From Oceanisphaera pacifica (GTDB lineage Bacteria > Pseudomonadota > Gammaproteobacteria > Enterobacterales > Aeromonadaceae), in contig NZ_JAGDFX010000008.1 in NCBI RefSeq assembly GCF_017498065.1, positions 109,783 to 173,782 on the forward strand: a stretch of DNA of 64,000 nt. Reading direction: 5' to 3'. The notes beneath the pieces were generated by a model. The model saw only the letters and a program-made list of their open reading frames with translations. It was not told the DNA's origin and ran no database searches. The stretch's first letter is position 1. Each line of letters opens with the position of its first letter. Below are positions 45,212 through 54,573 of this stretch, piece after piece. Position numbers and translations under genes: made by a program.

Positions 45212-45994
45212 ATGGAAGAAGGTATTCAAGCGAGTACTTGGTTGCGCATCCGCGAAGAAGCGCGCTGGATGATTGTAGAAGAGCCTATGCTCGGTAGCTT
45301 TTATTATTCCACCATATTGAATCACGACACACTGGAGTGCTCGTTGAGCTTTATTTTAGCCAATAAGCTCGAAAGCTCGGTGATGCCTGCTATTAGCTTA
45401 CGTGAAGTGATAGAAAGCGTAGTAGAGGCCGATCCTGATATTTTAGAGAGGGCTGCCACCGACATTTGTGCAGTACAAGAACGCGACCCAGCGGTTGATC
45501 TTTTCTCTACCCCTTTGCTGTATTTAAAAGGCTTTCATGCGCTGCAAGGATACCGGATTGCTAATTGGTTATGGCGTCATAACCGCCGTGCACTGGCAAC
45601 CTATCTGCAAAATCAAATCTCAGTAGTGTTTGGGGTCGATATACATCCGGCTGCGCGTATTGGTAAAGGCATCATGCTGGATCACGCTACCAGTATCGTT
45701 GTGGGTGAAACCGCGGTAGTCGAAGATTATGTATCTATTTTACAAAGTGTCACCTTAGGTGGTACCGGCAAGGCTGGCGGTGATCGACATCCTAAAATTC
45801 GAGAAGGGGTCATGATAGGCGCTGGCGCTAAAATACTCGGTAATATTGAAGTGGGTACGGGCGCTAAAATAGGAGCGGGTAGCGTAGTGCTTGAACCTGT
45901 GCCCGCGCACACCACAGTTGCTGGCGTGCCAGCACGAGTAGTAGGGCGCCCTTGTTCAGATATGCCCTCTCGTGCGATGAATCAAAATATTTAA
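45212..45994 (+). CDS. cysE: Serine O-acetyltransferase
   Basis: 260 residues. The N-terminal helical SATase domain (WLRIREEARWMIVEEPMLGS) is followed by left-handed beta-helix hexapeptide repeats. Catalytic-site segments are DIHPAARIGKGIMLDHA and GGDRHPKIREGVMIGAGAKI. It acetylates serine to O-acetylserine, the acceptor for sulfide in cysteine synthesis. The C-terminus after GVPARVVG is short, as in other feedback-sensitive forms. It immediately follows fieF. Confidence 0.96.
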   Translation: MEEGIQASTWLRIREEARWMIVEEPMLGSFYYSTILNHDTLECSLSFILANKLESSVMPAISLREVIESVVEADPDILERAATDICAVQERDPAVDLFSTPLLYLKGFHALQGYRIANWLWRHNRRALATYLQNQISVVFGVDIHPAARIGKGIMLDHATSIVVGETAVVEDYVSILQSVTLGGTGKAGGDRHPKIREGVMIGAGAKILGNIEVGTGAKIGAGSVVLEPVPAHTTVAGVPARVVGRPCSDMPSRAMNQNI

Positions 45995-46147
45995 TAGTCG
46001 TATAAATGTTGATTACTGATGCAAATCAGATTATTTAAACTAAATTGTCGCAGCGTGAGTATTAGCGACTTGTTGTCTATCAAAGGCCGCTGTATCCTCC
46101 GCGTGTGAGAGGCCAGTGGGTCGACTAAGTATTTTAGGGGTGAGAGC

Positions 46148-46399
46148 ATGTCTTTTGATGTATTAGAAAAGCTAGAAAAGAAAATTCAAGTAGCAGTGGA
46201 TGCCATTGACTTGTTACAAATGGAAGTGGAAGAGCTGAAAGAGCAAAACGCTAAGTTGGATGAAGAAAAGCAACAGCTTGCACAAAACCAAACGCAGCTT
46301 GAGCAAGAAAATCAGCAGTTAAAGCAGCAGCATGAAGCTTGGCAAGATCGCCTGCGCGTATTATTAGGCAAAATCGATCAGGTTGAAGAAAACGTTTAA
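46148..46399 (+). CDS. zapB: Cell-division protein ZapB
   Basis: 83 residues, almost wholly coiled coil ([20 protein letters not shown], then repeated E/Q/L heptads), matching ZapB in length and N-terminus. ZapB binds ZapA and bridges the Z-ring to MatP. The zapB-rraA neighbourhood is conserved with E. coli, but rraA is convergent here. GGGGTGAGAGC precedes the ATG. Confidence 0.92.
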   Translation: MSFDVLEKLEKKIQVAVDAIDLLQMEVEELKEQNAKLDEEKQQLAQNQTQLEQENQQLKQQHEAWQDRLRVLLGKIDQVEENV

Positions 46400-46433
46400 G
46401 ACAGCTGGGAGCGTTAAGCTAGAAGCTGGAAGT

Positions 46434-46464
46434 AAAAAGGCCAACCCTAGGGGTTGGCCTTTTT
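46434..46464. terminator. Intrinsic terminator after zapB
   Basis: Perfect 14-bp stem (46434-46447 with 46451-46464) with a three-base loop; the A-run and T-run make it active in both directions. It serves zapB and, after the repeat array, rraA. Confidence 0.9.
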
Positions 46465-46473
46465 GTTTGATTT

Positions 46474-46606
46474 AGCTTCCAGCTTCCAGCTTCCAGCTTC
46501 CAGCTTCCAGCTTCCAGCTTCCAGCTTCCAGCTTCCAGCTTCCAGCTTCCAGCTTCCAGCTTCCAGCTTCCAGCTTCCAGCTTCCAGCTTCCAGCTTCCA
46601 GCTTCT
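46474..46606. repeat. 19-copy tandem heptanucleotide array (AGCTTCC)n
   Basis: 133 bases made of 19 seven-base units: 18 perfect AGCTTCC and a last AGCTTCT. It fills the gap between the zapB terminator and rraA, and the rraA stop codon (46605-46607) lies in its final unit. A short inverted partial copy (GCTAGAAGCTGGAAG) precedes the terminator at about 46418-46432. Confidence 0.97.
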
Positions 46607-47114
46607 AGCTCTCGTCGTCGTCTTCTTCGTCTTCAATATCTAGTGGTTCAGGAGAGAGAATAACCCCTGTGGTATCCGCATAGATATGATCGGCAGGAAG
46701 GAAAGTGACACCGCCAAAATTCACCGGCACTTGGTACTCACCAATGTCATTATCGTCGCTACCCACCGGAATAGAAGCCAAGGCTTGAATACCAATATTA
46801 ATATCTTCTAGTGCATCCACTTCACGCACGCTGCCATAGCAAATAATGCCTTCCCAGCCATTATCTGCGGCGGTTTCAGCAATGCTTGCATCGATTAAGG
46901 CGCGGCGCAATGAGCCACCACCATCAATAAGCAGCACACGCCCTGCGCCTTCTTCTTTAACGGCTTCAATAATGAGACCGTTAGACTCAAAGCACTTTAT
47001 GGTCGAAATGGTGCCGGCAAAGGAGTTTCGGCTACCAAAACTTGCGAACATGGGTTCAACCACATCCACCATATCACTATAGATATCGCACAATTCAGAA
47101 GTATTGTATTCCAT
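46605..47114 (-). CDS. rraA: Regulator of RNase E activity A
   Basis: 169 residues from ATG 47114 ([20 protein letters not shown]), which matches E. coli RraA from its first residue; the longer frame to 47177 is unlikely. Motifs are [38 protein letters not shown] and [20 protein letters not shown]. RraA trimers bind RNase E and inhibit it. The C-terminus is extended by an acidic [11 protein letters not shown] tail compared with E. coli and ends inside the heptanucleotide array, so repeat changes could alter its last residues. Confidence 0.94.
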   Translation of the reverse strand: MEYNTSELCDIYSDMVDVVEPMFASFGSRNSFAGTISTIKCFESNGLIIEAVKEEGAGRVLLIDGGGSLRRALIDASIAETAADNGWEGIICYGSVREVDALEDINIGIQALASIPVGSDDNDIGEYQVPVNFGGVTFLPADHIYADTTGVILSPEPLDIEDEEDDDES

Positions 47115-47223
47115 GGTATCAGCCACATTCAGGAAACAAGATACTATTAAGTATAAGGTGATAGGAGCGGTTTTCAATCACTATCGTGCCCGTGAAGGTA
47201 TAACCGCTCTTATATTGACAGCG

Positions 47224-48555
47224 CTAGAGGATATAACGGCTGAGATCTTCGTCTTCCACTAAGTTCTTTAGATAACGATTAACATAATCTTCATCGACTA
47301 AAATGGTTTCACCTGATTTATCAGAGGCTTCAAAAGAAAGCTCATCTAACAAGCGCTCCATAATAGTGTGTAAGCGACGAGCACCAATGTTCTCTGTACT
47401 TTCATTAACGCGCCACGCCGCTTCCGCTAAGCTGCGAATACCGGCTTTGCTAAACTCTACCGTTACCTTTTCTGTGGCCAGTAGTGCTTTATATTGCTCG
47501 GTAAGTGACGCATTGGGCTCTGTTAAAATACGCTCAAAGTCATCGGTATTCAGTGACGATAACTCAACGCGAATGGGCAGGCGGCCTTGCAGCTCTGGAA
47601 TTAAGTCAGACGGCTTAGCCACCTGAAATGCACCTGAGGCAATAAACAGCATATGATCGGTGCGTACCATACCGTGTTTGGTATTAATGGTGCTGCCTTC
47701 AATTAGCGGTAATAAGTCGCGCTGTACCCCTTCACGAGACACATCGGGGCCTGAGCTTTCGCCACGCTTACAAATTTTATCAAACTCATCAATAAAGATA
47801 ATGCCATGATTTTCTACTGCATGAATGGCTTGCTCTTTGAGTTCTTCGGGGTTTAGTAGCTTGGCAGCTTCTTCTTCTACCAGTAATTTAATGGCGTCTT
47901 TAATTTTCATTTTACGCTGTTTACTGGTTTGGTCGCTGGACAAGTTTTGGAACATACTTTGTAGCTGATTGGTCATTTCCTCCATACCGGGAGGTGCCAT
48001 AATCTCTACGCCAACCTGAGGAGTGGCCACATCAATATCAATTTCTTTATCGTCGAGTTGACCTTCGCGCAGCTTTTTACGAAACACTTGGCGAGTGCTG
48101 CTGTTATCTGCTTTTTCTTCTTCACCACGGCTGTTACGAGGGTTAGGTAATAAAGCATCTAAAATACGCTCTTCGGCTGCTTCTTCGGCGCCATGACGGT
48201 GTTTTTTAATCTGTAAGTCGCGAGTCAGCTTCATAGCCACATCAGTAAGATCGCGGATGATGCTGTCCACTTCTTTACCTACATAGCCTACTTCGGTGAA
48301 CTTAGTCGCTTCTACCTTAATAAAAGGTGCATTGGCAAGCTTAGCCAAACGGCGGGCAATTTCAGTTTTACCGACCCCAGTTGGACCTATCATCAGAATA
48401 TTTTTAGGGGTGACTTCTTGGCGCAACTCAGCAGGCAGCTGCATACGACGCCAGCGGTTACGTAGCGCTATGGCAACGGCACGTTTTGCCTCAGACTGGC
48501 CAACAATGTGCTTGTCCAGCTCGTGAACGATTTCTCTTGGAGTCATATCAGACAT
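47224..48555 (-). CDS. hslU: ATP-dependent protease ATPase subunit HslU
   Basis: 443 residues from ATG 48555 ([19 protein letters not shown]), identical in length to E. coli HslU; the longer frame is ignored. AAA+ motifs are Walker [13 protein letters not shown], pore loop GYVGKEV, Walker [15 protein letters not shown], and sensor residues near FIASGAFQV. HslU unfolds substrates and feeds them to HslV. Only 45 bp separate it from hslV, so the two form one operon. menA, which follows hslU in E. coli, is absent here. Confidence 0.97.
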   Translation of the reverse strand: MSDMTPREIVHELDKHIVGQSEAKRAVAIALRNRWRRMQLPAELRQEVTPKNILMIGPTGVGKTEIARRLAKLANAPFIKVEATKFTEVGYVGKEVDSIIRDLTDVAMKLTRDLQIKKHRHGAEEAAEERILDALLPNPRNSRGEEEKADNSSTRQVFRKKLREGQLDDKEIDIDVATPQVGVEIMAPPGMEEMTNQLQSMFQNLSSDQTSKQRKMKIKDAIKLLVEEEAAKLLNPEELKEQAIHAVENHGIIFIDEFDKICKRGESSGPDVSREGVQRDLLPLIEGSTINTKHGMVRTDHMLFIASGAFQVAKPSDLIPELQGRLPIRVELSSLNTDDFERILTEPNASLTEQYKALLATEKVTVEFSKAGIRSLAEAAWRVNESTENIGARRLHTIMERLLDELSFEASDKSGETILVDEDYVNRYLKNLVEDEDLSRYIL

Positions 48556-48600
48556 AATAAATCCTATAAAACGGGCTCGAATCATCCAGCCCTCAGCAAA

Positions 48601-49131
48601 TTAGTGGTCGTAGTCCAGCGTTTCAATGGTTTGGCTGGTATTGGTAAATACACAGATGCCGCCAGCAATAGTGAGGGCTTTTTCTACTATTTCGTCGGCG
48701 TTTAAGTCGGTATTTTCCAACAAAGCAAGAGCGGCAGATTGAGCAAAAGCGCCACCAGAGCCAATGGCAATTAAGTCTTGCTCGGGCTGAACCACGTCGC
48801 CGTTACCGGTAATAATGAAGGAGTTTTTGTCATCGGCGACCGCCAATAAGGCTTCTAATTTGCGTAAGGCACGATCGGTGCGCCAGTCTTTTGCCAGCTC
48901 TACTGCGGCGCGCTCTAGGTTGCCTTGGTGAGCTTGTAATTTGGCCTCAAAGCGCTCTAGCAGAGTGAAGGCATCGGCGGTACCACCGGCAAAACCGGCG
49001 AGTACCTTGCCGTTATATAGGCGATGCACCTTGCGTGCATTGCCTTTCATTACGGTATTACCCAATGAAACTTGGCCATCGCCGCCAATCACTACTTTGC
49101 CATTACGGCGCACGGAAACAATCGTTGTCAC
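48601..49131 (-). CDS. hslV: ATP-dependent protease peptidase subunit HslV
   Basis: 176 residues when started at GTG 49131, giving Met followed directly by [19 protein letters not shown]. After Met removal the catalytic Thr1 is exposed, as required. Four extra upstream codons in the open frame would block this and are rejected. AGG lies eight bases upstream. Proteasome-like core motifs [17 protein letters not shown] and [20 protein letters not shown] are present. It forms the proteolytic dodecamer with HslU. Confidence 0.96.
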   Translation of the reverse strand: MTTIVSVRRNGKVVIGGDGQVSLGNTVMKGNARKVHRLYNGKVLAGFAGGTADAFTLLERFEAKLQAHQGNLERAAVELAKDWRTDRALRKLEALLAVADDKNSFIITGNGDVVQPEQDLIAIGSGGAFAQSAALALLENTDLNADEIVEKALTIAGGICVFTNTSQTIETLDYDH

Positions 49132-49212
49132 TAAAAACCTCACTTGACTGTGTAGCCAGTCTCACTGGCAAAAATGTCACTTACACAGAAATGGGGACGA
49201 TAGTGAGTGAGA

Positions 49213-49794
49213 TCAACCCTCCCAGAACCAGATTGCACAATCACTGACGGCTTTTGCTTTAATCAGCTTATGTTTATGTTGTTCAGCCAGGCGCTTGCTG
49301 TCATAAGGTCCTAAAATCACCCTATGCCAAGCACTGCCATTTTTATTACGAATTTGTGCGACTAGCCCCTGAAACGCAATTTTTGCTTTAAGTTGCTCTG
49401 CTTGAGCGGCAGATCTAAAGGAGCCACATTGCATTAAATAAGGGCGAGTCGATTTTTTGACCTCGGGCACCTTCACCACTACCTCTTTGTTTTCTAACTC
49501 TTCGATATAGGTCCACTTTTCGGTGGGCTTTTGATCGATAGGGTTAGTAGCAACGGGTGGCTTTTTGGCTGGAGTCGTTTGGGTTGCTACGGGCGCCACA
49601 GCGGGCTGTTTATCTGCGGCTCCTTTTACAATATAAATCAGATAGCCCAAAGCACCGGCGACCATAACCAGCAAAATAAGTGGCAGTATGGGGAGACGCC
49701 GTGATTGAGAGGCACGAGCTCGTGCCCCTCCTTTTTTGGCTGTTTTCTTGCCTTTAGCTTTTGGCTTAGTGCGCCTAACATAATCCTTAGCCAT
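49213..49794 (-). CDS. ftsN: Cell-division protein FtsN
   Basis: 193 residues, shorter than E. coli FtsN. A basic cytoplasmic start (AKDYVRRTKPKAKGKKTAKK) precedes one membrane helix (about 35-57, ILPLILLVMVAGALGYLIYI), a Pro/Ala/Lys linker, and a C-terminal SPOR domain (PYLMQCGSFRSAAQAEQLKA through HRVILGPYDSKRLAEQ). The essential periplasmic helix (WTYIEELENKEV) is recognisable at about residue 94. It activates septal peptidoglycan synthesis. It lies three bases from argS, an unusual neighbour; in E. coli priA and cytR come before it. Confidence 0.93.
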   Translation of the reverse strand: MAKDYVRRTKPKAKGKKTAKKGGARARASQSRRLPILPLILLVMVAGALGYLIYIVKGAADKQPAVAPVATQTTPAKKPPVATNPIDQKPTEKWTYIEELENKEVVVKVPEVKKSTRPYLMQCGSFRSAAQAEQLKAKIAFQGLVAQIRNKNGSAWHRVILGPYDSKRLAEQHKHKLIKAKAVSDCAIWFWEG

Positions 49795-49797
49795 GGA

Positions 49798-51555
49798 TTA
49801 CATACGCTCCATGGTATCGATACCCAGTAACGATAAACCTTGGTTAAGTACTTTAGCGGTAGCAGCACATAAGCGTAAACGGCTGTTGCGCTCCTCTACC
49901 GTGACTCCTTCTTTATTAATTGGGCAGGCCTCATAAAAGGTCATAAAGGCGCCAGACAACTCATAAAGGTAGAGGCACATTAGGTGAGGTAAGCCTTTAT
50001 CGGCCACTGACTTAATGGCGTCATTAAATTGCAACAACTTATTAGCCAGCGCCTCTTCAGCGGCTTCAGTAATAATTACTTGGCCTTGTAAGTTGGCATC
50101 GGTCACAATACCGGACTTGCGAAATATCGACTGAATGCGCGTATAGGCATATTGTAAATAAGGAGCAGTATTGCCTTCAAAGGACAGCATATTGTCCCAG
50201 TCAAAAATGTAATCTGTGGTGCGGCTTTTAGAAAGGTCGGCATATTTAACTGCGCCCATGGCCACACGGCTAGCAATCTCTGCCTTTTCAGACTCACTAA
50301 GATCTGTATCTCTTTTAGCTAATAAGGCTGAGGCTCTTTCTTGAGCTTCATCAAGCAGATCAACCAAGCGCACCGTGCCACCGGAACGGGTTTTAAAAGG
50401 ACGACCATTTTTCCCCAGCATCATACCAAAGGCGTGATGCTCTAGGCTAACCGACTCGGGTACATAACCGGCCTTGCGTACTATGCTCCACGCTTGCATT
50501 AGGTGTTGATGTTGGCGTGAATCAATAAAGTACAATACGCGATCGGCTTTTAGTTGCTCATAGCGATATTTAGCGCAGGCAATATCAGTGGTGGTATAAA
50601 GGTAACCACCATCTTTTTTACGAATGATCACCCCCATGGGGTTACCGTCTTTGTTTTGGTACTCGTCTAAGTAGACGACTACTGCGCCTTCGTCTTCTAC
50701 CGCTAAGCCTTTGGCTGTTAGGTCATCGACTATGTCGGCCAGCATAGGGTTATACATGCTTTCGCCCATTACATGTTCAGGCGTTAAAGACACATTAAGG
50801 CGGTTATACACGGCTTGATTATGTTGCAGCGTAATATTAACCAACTTTTGCCACATGGCTAAGCAGTAGGTATCGCCACCTTGCAACTTCACCACATAAT
50901 TACGGGCACGCTCAGCAAATACCGCATCGGCATCGTACTTTTGCTTTGACTCGCGGTAAAACTGCTCTAAATCAGATAAGCCCGAATCAGCTACGTCTGG
51001 GTTTTCTTTTTCTAGCTCTTCTAGATGCGCAATGAGCATGCCAAACTGGGTGCCCCAATCGCCAATGTGATTGGCTCTAATCACATTGTGGCCTTGAAAC
51101 TCTAAGGCGCGTACCACGGCATCGCCAATCACACTCGAACGTAAATGTCCTACGTGCATTTCTTTGGCTACGTTGGGTGCCGAGTAATCCACCACTATGG
51201 TTTGTGGCTGCTCTGCTACCGGTACATTAGCGCGGTCGTCAGCCACCATGGCATCAATTTGACTGCCTAACCATTGGCTGTCTAAAAAGAAGTTAATAAA
51301 ACCGGGGCCGGCTAACTCGGTTTTGGCCACCAACTCTGAGTGCGGAAGGTGATCAACTAGCAACTGGGCTAACGCACGGGGATTTTGCTTGGCAGGTTTT
51401 GCCAACAGCAACGCCAGATTGGTGGCCAAGTCTCCATGACTCTTATCTTTGGTTCTGTCTACTTGAATACGCGGATCCAGTTCGGCAGGCAGTGTGCCTT
51501 GCGCTTGCAAGGTAGATAGCGATTGTTCAAGTAACGACTGAATATGTTCTTTCAT
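49798..51555 (-). CDS. argS: Arginyl-tRNA synthetase
   Basis: 585 residues, class Ia synthetase. It has the N-terminal ArgRS-specific domain, the HIGH-type motif [13 protein letters not shown] (about residue 132), and the degenerate KMSKS equivalent [13 protein letters not shown] (about 385). A C-terminal DALR anticodon domain follows ([20 protein letters not shown] to the end). All are as in bacterial ArgRS. Its place between priA and ftsN replaces cytR of the E. coli order, and it is cotranscribed with ftsN. Confidence 0.96.
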   Translation of the reverse strand: MKEHIQSLLEQSLSTLQAQGTLPAELDPRIQVDRTKDKSHGDLATNLALLLAKPAKQNPRALAQLLVDHLPHSELVAKTELAGPGFINFFLDSQWLGSQIDAMVADDRANVPVAEQPQTIVVDYSAPNVAKEMHVGHLRSSVIGDAVVRALEFQGHNVIRANHIGDWGTQFGMLIAHLEELEKENPDVADSGLSDLEQFYRESKQKYDADAVFAERARNYVVKLQGGDTYCLAMWQKLVNITLQHNQAVYNRLNVSLTPEHVMGESMYNPMLADIVDDLTAKGLAVEDEGAVVVYLDEYQNKDGNPMGVIIRKKDGGYLYTTTDIACAKYRYEQLKADRVLYFIDSRQHQHLMQAWSIVRKAGYVPESVSLEHHAFGMMLGKNGRPFKTRSGGTVRLVDLLDEAQERASALLAKRDTDLSESEKAEIASRVAMGAVKYADLSKSRTTDYIFDWDNMLSFEGNTAPYLQYAYTRIQSIFRKSGIVTDANLQGQVIITEAAEEALANKLLQFNDAIKSVADKGLPHLMCLYLYELSGAFMTFYEACPINKEGVTVEERNSRLRLCAATAKVLNQGLSLLGIDTMERM

Positions 51556-51673
51556 CTATATTTCACCAAATTAAGAATTAGGATCTGCTGACCCCGTGGT
51601 TGAAGCTAACCCGAATAGGAAATTCTACTCATATCAGATGCAGAAAACCACTGCCAAGACACAAGGGAGTGCA

Positions 51674-53872
51674 TTACCACAGCTCAGAAGGGTCGATATC
51701 CAGTGACCAACGCACTTTTCTAGCCGACACCAAGGTATCTATGATTGCCAACGCCAAGCGACAGGCGCCTGCCAGCTCTCTTCTATTATCTGCTTGCAAC
51801 AATAACTGATAGCGATATTGTCCGGCTTTACGCTCCATTTGTGCACTCAGTGGCCCCAAACAGAGCACTGTGGCGGGCAATTGTGGCTGTAACTGCTGCA
51901 CTAATTCATATAAAAACGTGTGCACCTGTTTGGCGTTAGTGGCTTGAGCGCGAAATAAAGCTTGAAAGCTAAAGGGCGGGAGCATGGCGGCTTGGCGCTC
52001 TTGCAAGGCACTGTGCGCAAAGTGCTGATAGCCCTGATTGGCCAAATCTTGTAACAGGGCATGTTCAGGCTGGTGAGTTTGCAATATCACACGGCCAGGT
52101 TTACTGGCGCGACCGGCTCGCCCAGCCACTTGAATATACAACTGAGCAAAGCGCTCGGTCGCTCTAAAGTCGCTAGCAAATAAAGCACCATCGGCATCTA
52201 ACATGGCCACTAAAGTGACATCAGGAAAGTGATGACCTTTGGCTAGCATTTGGGTACCAATTAAAATTTGATATTGACCATTGCGAATGCCCTCTAAGTG
52301 CTGCGCCAAGCTGCCTTTACGCCGAGTATTATCGCGATCGATACGAATAATACCGTATTGTGGGAATAACCCAGTTAGCGCCTGTTCAACTTGTTCTGTG
52401 CCAAGGCCAGTGCCAATAAGCTGAGCATGACCGCATTTTGGACAGCTGGGAGGGAGGGGGCGTTGATAATCACAATGATGGCAGTGCAAACGTGATGGGC
52501 TTTGATGCCAAGTAAAGTGCGCGTCGCAGCGTTCGCAGTCAGCCAGCCAACCACAGCCATGGCATAACAGCGCAGGAGCATAGCCGCGTCGGTTTAAAAA
52601 CAGCATCACCTGATTGCCTTTGGTTAACTCTTGCCCTAAGAGTTCAATCAACTGCGGAGAGATACCGGCATGCATTTGTACGCCCCGGCTATCTAGCAAT
52701 AGGTGTTCGGCCACGGTGGCGGTGCCAGGGCGTTGACTAAGAGTTAACCGCTGATATTTGCCGCTTGCAGCATTATGTAAGCTTTCAAAGCTTGGCGTGG
52801 CCGAGCCCAGTACAATGGGAATATCTAACTGATGAGCGCGCAGCAAGGCGAGATCTCTGGCGTGATAACGAAACCCCTCTTGTTGCTTAAAAGAGGTGTC
52901 ATGCTCTTCATCAATAATAATCAGCCCCAAACGGGCAAAGGGAGTAAGCAGAGCAGAGCGAGTGCCAATGATAATCGCCGTGCTGCCATCTCGACACGAC
53001 AACCAAGCGTCTAGCCGCTCGCGTTCATTCATCGCGGAATGTAGCGTGCTAATGGGCAAGTTAAAGCGCTGTTGAAAGCGGGCTATGGTTTGAGGGGTGA
53101 GACCAATCTCAGGCACCAGTACTAATACTTGGCGACCTGCCTCTAATACCGCTTCCATGACTTGCAGATAAACTTCAGTTTTACCCGAGCCGGTAATGCC
53201 TTCTAATAAAAAAGGGCTAAAACCATGAGCGCTTTGAATAACACTCACCGCTAATGCCTGCTCTGTGGTTAATTGAGGTTTATCTTCTTCAGTGGTCAGA
53301 TGCTGGGGGGCACGCCAGTCTTTAGGCTCTGGAATTTGCTCGCGCTTTTCTATGAACTGTTTTTTGGCCAGTGCCTGCAAAATAGCACTGCTAATGCCTC
53401 TTACTTGTAGTTCACCGCTGGTAAGTGGACCCTTTTTCAGTAATGTTAGCGCCTGTTGCTGTTTTACGGCTTGTGCAGACACAGCAGCCTGTTGATCCAA
53501 TAAATGCCAATAAGAAGAGCTACGATAAGTGGCTGCTTCGCCTTTGCGTAGTAGCGTCGGCAGTGCTTGAAAATATACTTCACCCGGAGCATGTAAATAA
53601 TATTGTGCAGCCCAAGCCAGCAGTTTTAACTCTGCCTGATCTAAAATGGGCGTTTTATCCAGTTGGGCAGTAATGGGTTTGAGTTTGCTTAACGCCACAT
53701 CCGACTCTATTGGATGAGATAATACCAGTGCCGTGAGCGAGCGAGCACCAAAAGGCACAGTGACCCTACAGCCTGGTTCAGGCAGGGGAAGGGAGCAGAG
53801 GTAGTCAAATTCTCGCCGCAGCGGAACGGGCAGTGTAACCTGCACTAATGCTTGGGCACTTGGTGTTGACAT
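51674..53872 (-). CDS. priA: Primosomal replication restart helicase PriA
   Basis: 732 residues from ATG 53872, equal to E. coli PriA; the open frame extends 39 codons further without support. It has an N-terminal DNA-binding domain (VTLPVPLRREFDYLC, CRVTVPFGARS), Walker A LEGITGSGKTEVYL, the DEEH box IIDEEHDTSFKQ, and eight zinc cysteines in CHGCGWLADCERC plus CHHCDY and CPKCG. Helicase motif VAGRAGRASKPGRVILQT is also present. It restarts collapsed forks. It is divergent from rpmE as in E. coli. Confidence 0.96.
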   Translation of the reverse strand: MSTPSAQALVQVTLPVPLRREFDYLCSLPLPEPGCRVTVPFGARSLTALVLSHPIESDVALSKLKPITAQLDKTPILDQAELKLLAWAAQYYLHAPGEVYFQALPTLLRKGEAATYRSSSYWHLLDQQAAVSAQAVKQQQALTLLKKGPLTSGELQVRGISSAILQALAKKQFIEKREQIPEPKDWRAPQHLTTEEDKPQLTTEQALAVSVIQSAHGFSPFLLEGITGSGKTEVYLQVMEAVLEAGRQVLVLVPEIGLTPQTIARFQQRFNLPISTLHSAMNERERLDAWLSCRDGSTAIIIGTRSALLTPFARLGLIIIDEEHDTSFKQQEGFRYHARDLALLRAHQLDIPIVLGSATPSFESLHNAASGKYQRLTLSQRPGTATVAEHLLLDSRGVQMHAGISPQLIELLGQELTKGNQVMLFLNRRGYAPALLCHGCGWLADCERCDAHFTWHQSPSRLHCHHCDYQRPLPPSCPKCGHAQLIGTGLGTEQVEQALTGLFPQYGIIRIDRDNTRRKGSLAQHLEGIRNGQYQILIGTQMLAKGHHFPDVTLVAMLDADGALFASDFRATERFAQLYIQVAGRAGRASKPGRVILQTHQPEHALLQDLANQGYQHFAHSALQERQAAMLPPFSFQALFRAQATNAKQVHTFLYELVQQLQPQLPATVLCLGPLSAQMERKAGQYRYQLLLQADNRRELAGACRLALAIIDTLVSARKVRWSLDIDPSELW

Positions 53873-54014
53873 TGATGAATTATCCTTCGTTAATCCTTGC
53901 CTGTAAAAAAGCGATCCTATACTATTCGCATCCGTCACAAAATGTGAACCATTACGTGTGGTGTCTGGCATTGGATCAGATAGCGACACGGCCTACAAAT
54001 CTAGAGGTTTTCCC

Positions 54015-54230
54015 ATGAAGCAAGGTATTCACCCAGAGTACAACGAAATTACAGCTAAATGTTCTTGTGGTAACGAGATTAAAATTGGCTCGACCTTAGG
54101 TAAAAACCTAAACTTGGACGTTTGCGGCGCTTGCCACCCTTTCTACACTGGTAAGCAGAAAATGGCTGACAGCGGCGGCCGTGTTGACCGCTTCACCAAG
54201 CGCTTCGGTGCACTTGGCAGCAAAAAATAA
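54015..54230 (+). CDS. rpmE: Ribosomal protein bL31 (zinc-binding form)
   Basis: 71 residues from ATG 54015 ([20 protein letters not shown]) with GAGG upstream; the frame's 19 extra upstream codons are rejected. The zinc cysteines CSC and CGAC are present, so this is the C+ RpmE type rather than the zinc-free paralogue. It is part of the large-subunit central protuberance and intersubunit bridge. It is followed by a strong terminator. Confidence 0.97.
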   Translation: MKQGIHPEYNEITAKCSCGNEIKIGSTLGKNLNLDVCGACHPFYTGKQKMADSGGRVDRFTKRFGALGSKK

Positions 54231-54244
54231 GCGATTATTATCGC

Positions 54245-54273
54245 AAAAAGGGCGCCTTAGGGCGCCTTTTTTT
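54245..54273 (+). terminator. Intrinsic terminator after rpmE
   Basis: GGCGCC/GGCGCC stem extended by an A-run and T-run (54245-54256 with 54261-54273), loop TTAG, followed by seven T on the plus strand. Confidence 0.9.
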
Positions 54274-54490
54274 ATTGGTAAAATACTAAGCCAAAGATGA
54301 TTTTTAGTAAGATGAATGCTGGGTGCTTATGCAAGTTAGTGCTAGCTTATAATAGAGAAATCTGCTGCATTATGAATTAATCCTATTGTTTAATAGTGAT
54401 ATTTAGGCGCTAGTCCAAAATAAACGCTGCTAGTGGCAAAAATAAATAAAGCAATGTTTTTTACTAATCAATATCAAATAAGTTGATTAC

Positions 54491-54516
54491 TATCACATTG
54501 TACAAACATTGTGATA
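54491..54516. promoter_or_regulatory. Inverted repeat in the malic enzyme promoter region
   Basis: Arms TATCACATTGT and ACATTGTGATA pair with one mismatch around a four-base centre. Position 58-83 bp upstream of the start codon suggests an operator. The TCACA...TGTGA order is the inverse of a CRP site, so CRP is not the obvious ligand. Confidence 0.5.
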
Positions 54517-54573
54517 AACTGCTTCATACAAAAATCATCTAAATATCAATAATTACATCAGGGTACTCGTAGA

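Larger units (their letters stand above)
54231..54573. other. 343-bp intergenic region between rpmE and the malic enzyme gene
   Basis: AT-rich, without a convincing open frame. It holds the rpmE terminator at its left end and a 26-bp inverted repeat at 54491-54516 in the malic enzyme promoter region. Confidence 0.6.

Noticed and set aside
46474..46606. CRISPR-like array
   Set aside because: The seven-base units are directly adjacent, with no spacers and no cas genes nearby.
46454..46663. 69-residue open frame with seven SSFQLPA repeats
   Set aside because: It is only the translation of the heptanucleotide array, with no ribosome-binding site, starting inside a terminator and overlapping rraA on the other strand.
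54491..54516. CRP site before the malic enzyme gene
   Set aside because: The TGTGA and TCACA halves point outward with 12 bases between them, the reverse of the CRP arrangement.
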